Assembly (NCBI GenBank): GCA_016292635.1
Contig: JAEDIC010000002.1
Span: 62,001-126,000, forward strand
Reading direction: 5' to 3'
Origin: Clostridia bacterium
Lineage (GTDB): Bacteria; Bacillota; Clostridia; Christensenellales; CAG-138
Length of the DNA: 64,000 nt
In this document: one piece after another, positions 58,100 through 64,000 of the stretch
Numbering within the stretch: the first letter of the stretch is position 1
Layout of the letters: each line of letters begins with the position of its first letter
Notes under the pieces: generated by a model
What the model was told of the DNA's origin: nothing
Seen by the model: the letters and a program-made list of their open reading frames with translations, nothing else
The model's database searches: none
Translations under genes and position numbers: made by a program

Positions 58100-60297
58100 T
58101 CCTGTCCTCCCGCCGCCATAAACATTCCAAGGGCACTGTAGCGGCGCTTTACCTGGCTGTTTGCCACCATTTGAGCGGGGCATTCCTCATGGCCCAGTAT
58201 GTATACCATATTTCGAGCCCGGGTAACGGCGGTATACAGTAGATTCCTCGTCATAAGCATTGGCGGGCCGCCCGCAAGGGGCAGTATCACCACAGGGAAC
58301 TCGCTGCCCTGGCTCTTGTGAATGGAAATGCAGTATGCAAGCTCCAGCTCCTCAAGCTGATTAAACTCATATAGGGCGCTGCGCTCATCGTCAAAGAGCA
58401 CCTCCAAAGTTTGCTCATACAGGTCAATGCCCATTATGGTGCCAAGGTCGCCGTTGTATACTCCCTCGCCAAGCTCATCCGGCCTGCCGGGGCGGCTTCG
58501 TTTCCAGCCCATACGGTAATCGTTCTTTACCTGCATCACCTTATCCCCCACCCGGAACACGGTATCCCCATACTGGCGCTCGTGCTTTTTACGCATGGGG
58601 GGATTAAGGGCCTCCTGCAGCCTGAGGTTTATATTTTTAACGCCGAGAGCCCCCTTTTTCATTGGAGACAATACCTGAATGTCCTTCAATGGCTCTGATA
58701 CGCCGATGGTCTTTGTCCTGCCTGAGCAGAGAGCGATAAGACGGCGTATTATATTTTCTGCCGAATCTATGGCTTCAAAGCCAAACTCCTCCTCACCATG
58801 GAGAATGGGCGGCTGTCCGTTGTTTATACGGTGGGCATTGGCAACTATTGCGCTACGCCCTCCCTGACGAAAAATTTCCGTAAGCCGCACCACGGGAACA
58901 CTTCCGGAGGCAATTATATCCCTGAGCACATTACCGGGGCCAACCGGCGGCAGCTGGTCCGCATCGCCCACCATTATGAGCCGTGTTCCGGGTCGAATTG
59001 CCCGAAGCAGCGCCCACATGAGCTGAACATCCACCATGCTCATTTCGTCCACTATTACGGTATCAGCATCTATGGGATTATCCTGATTTCTGGAAAACCC
59101 GTTTTCACCGTATGCGTACTCAAGCAGCCTGTGTATGGTGCGGGCCTCGCAGCCGGTGGTCTCGGTCATGCGCTTCGCCGCCCGCCCCGTCGGTGCGCAG
59201 AGTTCGTATGTTTCGCCAAGCTTTTCCAGCATGGTTATCACAAACTGAAGTATGGTGGTCTTGCCTGTGCCGGGGCCACCGGTTATTACCAGCATCCCCT
59301 TTGAAAGGGCAAGCTGTACCGCCTTTTTCTGCTGGGCCGCCAAGGATACCCCAAGCTGCTGCTCAAGGCGCTCTATCTGTCCCCCTATGCTGAAAAATGG
59401 ATTTGCCGGCCGTGTGGCGCAAAGTGAAACGAGCCGCTCCGCACATTCCCGCTCCATGCGGTACATATAGGGCAGAAAACAGGCGTCCACCCCGTCCACT
59501 ATCCTGTATATCACATTTTCGCTTACTATAAGCTCATCCAGCTCCCGCTCCACGGGATACAGATCCGCGTCCAGTATATCCGCCGCAACCTGTATGAGTT
59601 TTTCCCTGGGCAGATAGGTATGCCCCTCCTGCCTTGCCCATTGCAGGGTGTATTTCAGCCCCGCCCTCAGGCGAAATGGAGAATCTGTCGAAAAGCCGCC
59701 GTTTTGGGCTATCTTGTCCGCGGTTTTAAAGCCTATGCCCTCAACGTCGTCAATTAGCCTGTACGGGTTTTCCTGCAGCCTGTTAAGGCAGTGGGAGCCA
59801 TATATCTTATAGAGCTTCATGGCCTGATTTACGGTAACGCCGTACTGCTGAAGGCCCATCATTATCTCCCGCATATCCCTCTGGGCCATGTATGATGAAG
59901 CAATGGTATGAGCCCGCACCCTGCCTATGCCGTAAACTTCCGTAAGACGCTCCGGCTGGTTTTCCAGTATATCAAGGGTGTCCATGCCAAAGGTAGCCAC
60001 TATGTTCTGCGCAGTGCTTTCGCCTATTCCCTTTATAAGGCCGCTGGAAAGATACGCCGTAAGGGCGCCGAGGGTAGCGGGAGACAAAGTACGGCATTCC
60101 CGCACCTTGAACTGCATCCCGTACGCACGGTGCTCTGTCCATTCCCCTTCAAGCTCAATTCTCTCCCCAACCGCCGCTGAGGGCATACCGCCAACGGCGG
60201 TAATCTCATCGCCGGAAGGGTCGATAAGCTCCAGCACGGTAAAACCCGTGTCGTCGCTGCGGAATATTATGTTTTTTATAGTGCCTTCTATCTGCAT
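58096..60297 (-). CDS. recD2: RecD2-type 5'-3' DNA helicase
   Basis: A 733-residue superfamily 1B helicase. It has the extended N-terminal region typical of RecD2 (FRSDDTGFTVLELIDPSGDE and helix-hairpin-helix-like segments around GIGESTAQNI, GIGRVRAHTI and GIGFKTADKI). Walker A is VITGGPGTGKTTILQF, followed by VDEMSMVDVQLMWAL, GDADQLPPVGPGNVL and SIHKSQGSEFPVVILP. First gene of recD2-comF-tcdA. RecD2 helps genome maintenance without RecBC. Confidence 0.95.
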   Translation of the reverse strand: MQIEGTIKNIIFRSDDTGFTVLELIDPSGDEITAVGGMPSAAVGERIELEGEWTEHRAYGMQFKVRECRTLSPATLGALTAYLSSGLIKGIGESTAQNIVATFGMDTLDILENQPERLTEVYGIGRVRAHTIASSYMAQRDMREIMMGLQQYGVTVNQAMKLYKIYGSHCLNRLQENPYRLIDDVEGIGFKTADKIAQNGGFSTDSPFRLRAGLKYTLQWARQEGHTYLPREKLIQVAADILDADLYPVERELDELIVSENVIYRIVDGVDACFLPYMYRMERECAERLVSLCATRPANPFFSIGGQIERLEQQLGVSLAAQQKKAVQLALSKGMLVITGGPGTGKTTILQFVITMLEKLGETYELCAPTGRAAKRMTETTGCEARTIHRLLEYAYGENGFSRNQDNPIDADTVIVDEMSMVDVQLMWALLRAIRPGTRLIMVGDADQLPPVGPGNVLRDIIASGSVPVVRLTEIFRQGGRSAIVANAHRINNGQPPILHGEEEFGFEAIDSAENIIRRLIALCSGRTKTIGVSEPLKDIQVLSPMKKGALGVKNINLRLQEALNPPMRKKHERQYGDTVFRVGDKVMQVKNDYRMGWKRSRPGRPDELGEGVYNGDLGTIMGIDLYEQTLEVLFDDERSALYEFNQLEELELAYCISIHKSQGSEFPVVILPLAGGPPMLMTRNLLYTAVTRARNMVYILGHEECPAQMVANSQVKRRYSALGMFMAAGGQE

Positions 60298-60490
60298 AGG
60301 TATATTATACCATATGCCCGCCGCATTTTATGGTATAATTTGCTTTATAAGCGTATAAAAGCCCCCTTGCCCGGCCCGTGTCATAATTAGTTCACTTTTT
60401 ACCATAATAATGGCACGATGCTGATATTGTGGTTTCAAAATCACATACTAAAATCTAACCATAAAGCGCGAAAGGAGTCCCTTTGCTTAA

Positions 60491-61789
60491 ATGGAAAACA
60501 ACAACTGGTACAACAATAACTCCAATAACTACAGCTACAGCTCTGAAGGCGGTTATGATAACGGAAAGAAAAAGAAGGGAGTGACCATAGGCCAGCTTAT
60601 CGCCTGTCTGCTCATAGTGGCGCTGGTAAGCGGCGGTCTGGGCGTATACTTCAGCGATTCCATAGTGAACCGCAGCCAAGCCGCGCCCGAAAGCGATTCC
60701 ATAATAGTAGAAGAGCCCGGCGGACCAAACAATGAAAGCGACGAAACTGTCCCCGAGGAGACGGATGCCGCCAAGCCCCAGCAGGGCAGCGTATCGGATA
60801 AGCTGACCATATCCGGCAGTGACGACGAGGCGGACAGCACTACCAACATCGTGCAAAACTGCATGGCCAGCGTTGTGGGTATATATGTAAGCGAGCAGAC
60901 CATCAGCATGAGCGGCGAAGCCACCGAGCAGGATACCGGCTCCGGTTCCGGCGTTATCATTACAGAGGACGGATACATCGTTACCAACAACCATGTGGTA
61001 GCCGGCGGCGGCAACCTTAACGTATACCTGCAGGACGGCACAAAATACCATGCCACACTTATCGGCACCGATTCCTTTTCTGACCTTGCCGTAATTAAGA
61101 TCGATGAAAAAAACCTGCCCGCGGCCACCCTTGGTAACTCTGCCAACGCAATGGTGGGCAACACGGTATATGCCATAGGCAACCCCTTGGGCGTATTCAC
61201 AAGCTCGGTATCCCGAGGCATAATCAGCGGCCTTGACCGCACCATCAATATCGACGGCGTAAACATGACGCTCATGCAGACTGACGCCGCAGTAAACCCC
61301 GGCAACTCCGGCGGCGGACTGTTTAATACCGAAGGCGAGCTTATCGGCATAGTAAACGCCAAGACCGCAAGCGTTGAAGTTGAGGGCCTCGGCTTTGCCA
61401 TCCCAATCGATTCCGCAAGGCCCGTGATCGTTGATATCATCGACCTTGGCTACGTTACCGGCAGGCCTTATATCGGCATCAGTATGCAGGATGTTTCCCT
61501 GCGCTACGGCAACAACAGCCATGGTTACGGCTTCTTTGATCCCTTCTCCTTCTATAGCAGCTATATTACCCGCGTTCAGGTAATGGCCGTTGAGGAAGGC
61601 AGCGCTGCAGAGGCGGGCGGCATGCTGGTAAATGATATTATCACCGCCGTGGATGGAAAAGAAATATCCGGTTCCTCTCAGTTTGCCGCATTGCTTTATG
61701 AATATAACGTTGGCGATACGGTTACAATAACAGTATTGAGAGGCAACGAGACCAAAGACCTTACAATAGTATTAGGCGAAAGGTCATAA
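60491..61789 (+). CDS. htrA: HtrA/DegP-like membrane-anchored serine protease
   Basis: A 432-residue protein: an Asn/Tyr/Ser-rich cytoplasmic start (NNWYNNNSNNYSYSS), one span (IGQLIACLLIVALVSGGLGVY), an acidic linker, a trypsin-like domain and a C-terminal PDZ domain. The catalytic triad is His in YIVTNNHVVAGG, Asp in DSFSDLAVIKI and Ser in AAVNPGNSGGGLFN. It degrades misfolded proteins outside the membrane. AAGGAG lies about 13 nt before the ATG, a long spacing. Confidence 0.94.
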   Translation: MENNNWYNNNSNNYSYSSEGGYDNGKKKKGVTIGQLIACLLIVALVSGGLGVYFSDSIVNRSQAAPESDSIIVEEPGGPNNESDETVPEETDAAKPQQGSVSDKLTISGSDDEADSTTNIVQNCMASVVGIYVSEQTISMSGEATEQDTGSGSGVIITEDGYIVTNNHVVAGGGNLNVYLQDGTKYHATLIGTDSFSDLAVIKIDEKNLPAATLGNSANAMVGNTVYAIGNPLGVFTSSVSRGIISGLDRTINIDGVNMTLMQTDAAVNPGNSGGGLFNTEGELIGIVNAKTASVEVEGLGFAIPIDSARPVIVDIIDLGYVTGRPYIGISMQDVSLRYGNNSHGYGFFDPFSFYSSYITRVQVMAVEEGSAAEAGGMLVNDIITAVDGKEISGSSQFAALLYEYNVGDTVTITVLRGNETKDLTIVLGERS

Positions 61790-61837
61790 CGGCGGAACCC
61801 CCACTCCGGCCGATGACATACCCCCAACCATCTGGCA

Positions 61838-61904
61838 AAGGGGACGGCAATGCCGTCCCCTTTGCTGTGCCGCAAAACAAAAAACCGCTGCTGCGGTTTT
61901 TTAT
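61838..61904. terminator. Two hairpins between htrA and the beta-propeller gene
   Basis: First AAAGGGGACGGCA/TGCCGTCCCCTTT (61838-61863). Second AAAAAACCGC/GCGGTTTTTT (about 61880-61902), which can end transcription from either side. Confidence 0.8.
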
Positions 61905-61913
61905 TTTGCTCGT

Positions 61914-63725
61914 TTATTTAATCAATACGCCTATTATCTTCTGGCTCTCACCCCTGCCGTATTGTCCCCTTGTGCCCACCACAAGTATATTGTTGAACAC
62001 CGCTGGAGTGGATTCTATCCTTGAGCCCAGATCCAGCTCGCATATTACGCTGCCGGTGCGGGGGTCGTGCATACGCATTACGCCGTTTCCGTCGCACTGT
62101 ATAAGGTATGCCGTGTCCTTTTCATCATATATCACGACCGGCGAGCTCCAGTATCCTCCCGCCTGCTCATACCGCCACAGCTCCTGCCCTGTGGCCTTGT
62201 CATAGGCCACTATACGGCCGCCGTACACAGACTGCCCTTGCGCATCAACCGGCACGAGGGTCTGGTTGAATATGACTATATCCGCTATGCTGCCCCGGCC
62301 CACATGAGGCGTGGTCATTGTGCCGCCGTTTGAGGAAGTATCTCCAACGCTTGCAGGCCATTCCTGCTTCCATACCGTTTCTCCGGTAATAGCATTGACC
62401 TTGCGGTGTATTGAAACTCCAACGCCTCCGCTGATGCCGGACTGCCTATCCACCTCACTGCCCAGATACAGATATACTGTGCCGTCACCGGGGGATTCTT
62501 CTATTACGCAGCTTGTGTCGCTATCGTCAAACACATCCGAGATATACACCGTTTCCAGCGTATTCACATCCACGCATTGCAGCGTGCCCCCGTTATCCGC
62601 AAAGAAAAGGTAGTTTTTAAATGCTGAAAGGGAGCCCTCTACCCCCCACCATTTGCGGCTGTCGGAATCTCCATAGCCATTCAGGGTGTATCTGTATTTT
62701 TCAAGGTTGCCGGGAGCTACGCTTACCGTCCCCGCCGTGCCGTCATATACGGTATTCAGCTTTACCGAATACAGCACGCCGTTTTCACCGGCGGTTATGA
62801 GGGTATCCGTCTCCGCATCTATCAGCGGGCTGCAGTCGTATGCCTGCCAGCTGCGGTATGCGTATGGATCGGCGCCGCCAAAATCCCACAGCACCTTATT
62901 CTCAATAAGGGACACCACCCGCACCCATGAGCCAAATGTGCCGTCCTGTGTGCTTGGTATGCCCTGGCCTGTATAAAGGAGGGGATATCCCCTGGGGTCC
63001 AATGTGGCAGTCCCCTTGGTTACCACGCCCAGATACATGGGGTCTCTTGTGGCACTGCCGGTGGACAGCTCCGCAAAGTATATATAGCCGTCCATGGCGG
63101 GGTATATTACCTCGGTAAATCCGTCTTTATTCTTATACTGTTCGTACACCCCAAGGTGCGGCCGCACAGAGGCGTCCCATTGTATTATGATGGGCATACC
63201 CGTCCAGCCTGTGCCCGTCCATGTGCCGTTCTGCTCCGAGGTAAAGGAGCCGGTAGGCATTTCCCATGTACGGGTAAGCCGCTTTTCGGTTACATACTGA
63301 GTTCCGTAGGTGAAAGTATTGCGGTAATTGTTTCCGCCGAATGTGGTAATGCCCACAAGGCTGGTATACTCATCGTCATCCCCAAAAAATATGGGTGTTT
63401 CCCTTGAATAGCTTTCCACCGCAGTGCGCCTTAGCATTATATCGGAAGTGAATCCCTTTGCTGAAAGCGCGCTCTCGCTCATTGGCACAGGGGCAAGGTC
63501 AGCGGGAAGCTCTGTTGGTATAACCGGAGCTTCCTCCTGCACAGCTTCTGCGGTCTGTTCAGGCTGCTCCGGCTGAATTTCTTTGTCAAACAGCTTTATT
63601 ATCTGCTTTACACCAAGCACAATCAGCCCTATTATCAGCCCGAGAAGTATCAAAAGGAGAAGTACCCTTCTTATTATGTACTTCCCGCCCTTGCGTTTTT
63701 TTCTTCTTTTGGGCTGCTGTGCCAT
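61914..63725 (-). CDS. Membrane-anchored PQQ-like beta-propeller protein
   Basis: A 603-residue protein with a basic N-terminus, one span (VLLLLILLGLIIGLIVLGV), an acidic linker and a large extracellular domain. Repeated blade-like sequences include DGYIYFAELSTGSATRDPMYLG, ENGVLYSVKLNTV, GGTLQCVDVNTLETVY and RIVAYDKATGQELWRYEQ. The last of these is a textbook PQQ-like propeller repeat. Function unknown; possibly a scaffold at the cell surface. Convergent with htrA. Confidence 0.85.
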   Translation of the reverse strand: MAQQPKRRKKRKGGKYIIRRVLLLLILLGLIIGLIVLGVKQIIKLFDKEIQPEQPEQTAEAVQEEAPVIPTELPADLAPVPMSESALSAKGFTSDIMLRRTAVESYSRETPIFFGDDDEYTSLVGITTFGGNNYRNTFTYGTQYVTEKRLTRTWEMPTGSFTSEQNGTWTGTGWTGMPIIIQWDASVRPHLGVYEQYKNKDGFTEVIYPAMDGYIYFAELSTGSATRDPMYLGVVTKGTATLDPRGYPLLYTGQGIPSTQDGTFGSWVRVVSLIENKVLWDFGGADPYAYRSWQAYDCSPLIDAETDTLITAGENGVLYSVKLNTVYDGTAGTVSVAPGNLEKYRYTLNGYGDSDSRKWWGVEGSLSAFKNYLFFADNGGTLQCVDVNTLETVYISDVFDDSDTSCVIEESPGDGTVYLYLGSEVDRQSGISGGVGVSIHRKVNAITGETVWKQEWPASVGDTSSNGGTMTTPHVGRGSIADIVIFNQTLVPVDAQGQSVYGGRIVAYDKATGQELWRYEQAGGYWSSPVVIYDEKDTAYLIQCDGNGVMRMHDPRTGSVICELDLGSRIESTPAVFNNILVVGTRGQYGRGESQKIIGVLIK

Positions 63726-63751
63726 TTGGTTTTCCCTTGCCTGCTTCTTAT

Positions 63752-64000
63752 TTATAAAGGTTTATATATTGCCATTATTCGCTCTGCGGCCTGCATACCG
63801 TCCACCGCGGCGCTCACTATGCCGCCTGCATAGCCTGCGCCCTCGCCCACGGGATAAAGCCCCGCCATGCGGGTGGCGCAGCCGTCCTGCCCCCGCACAA
63901 TACGCACGGGAGAGCTTGTGCGGCTTTCCACGGCAGTTATCACCGCGTCCTCCATATCAAAGCCTTTGAGCTTACGGCCAAAGGCGGATATGCCCTGCTT
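63752..64000 (-). CDS. FAD-dependent oxidoreductase, C-terminal fragment (5' end outside window)
   Basis: The frame is open to the window edge; about 82 C-terminal residues are visible. AGLYPVGEGAGYAGGIVSAA followed by VDGMQAAERIMAIYKP is the typical last FAD-contact segment of the large uncharacterised NAD(FAD)-utilising dehydrogenases found across Bacillota. Substrate unknown. Confidence 0.75.
   Translation of the reverse strand, partial: KQGISAFGRKLKGFDMEDAVITAVESRTSSPVRIVRGQDGCATRMAGLYPVGEGAGYAGGIVSAAVDGMQAAERIMAIYKPL

Noticed and set aside
60455..61522. A 355-codon minus-strand frame
   Set aside because: It is antisense to htrA, whose catalytic triad and PDZ domain are intact.

Overview
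The window looks like a chromosomal segment of an anaerobic, spore-forming member of the Clostridia (Bacillota). The pointers are an uninterrupted sigK, a reverse-type rubrerythrin, RNase J, YlbF, MltG and RecD2, a PrsA-like foldase, B12- and queuosine-precursor ECF transporter subunits, and strong GGAGG ribosome binding sites throughout. Most host genes use ATA freely for isoleucine. I cannot name the genus. No rRNA, tRNA or CRISPR array was seen.

Layout. 1-9.5 kb: end of a flavodoxin-like gene, a TrmH-type methyltransferase, the infC-rpmI-rplT operon with an L20-type leader and an apparent ATA start for infC, an AlaX-type editing protein, a foldase lipoprotein, a CDP-alcohol transferase, an orphan NMT1-like binding protein, a serine recombinase and plsY. 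9-14 kb: efp, a TIM-barrel protein, sigK, a B12-riboswitch-controlled DUF4430/ECF pair and queT with a candidate preQ1 riboswitch. 14-24.5 kb: the rnj-ylbF-mltG-U32 operon ending in a small ORF with an in-frame TGA, two VanW-domain genes, a solitary DNA methyltransferase and a GntR regulator. 24.5-29.2 kb: an acquired island (ECF sigma factor, membrane protein and ABC exporter) with a decayed mobilisation region holding an RSF1010-like oriT and a broken DUF3847 gene. 29.2-39 kb: a TSUP permease, rubrerythrin and a same-strand cluster surE, phnD-phnC-phnE-phnE, 5'-nucleotidase and an unrecognised P-loop protein. 39-46 kb: a small regulator pair, then pyrB-pyrI-pyrC-pyrF-pyrK-pyrD-pyrE behind a leader that looks like UTP-sensing attenuation. 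46-64 kb: a KdpD/KdpE-like pair over four 10-bp repeats, a 4-hydroxybutyrate dehydrogenase, an MFS permease, a PlsC-like protein, a second two-component system, an MBL hydrolase, tcdA-comF-recD2, htrA, a beta-propeller protein and the end of a FAD-dependent oxidoreductase.

The most unusual feature is a dispersed structured repeat of about 190 bp, in four full copies and one truncated copy. It has CTGTCGAAAA-type inverted ends and several internal hairpins. Every copy lies just downstream of a gene, next to an intrinsic terminator, and three copies have a version of the terminator hairpin on both sides. I do not recognise this family. The other strong observations are the pyr leader peptide/terminator, the ATA start of infC, the relic oriT, and the grouping of a phosphonate-type transporter with two nucleotidases but no phosphonate-degrading enzyme.
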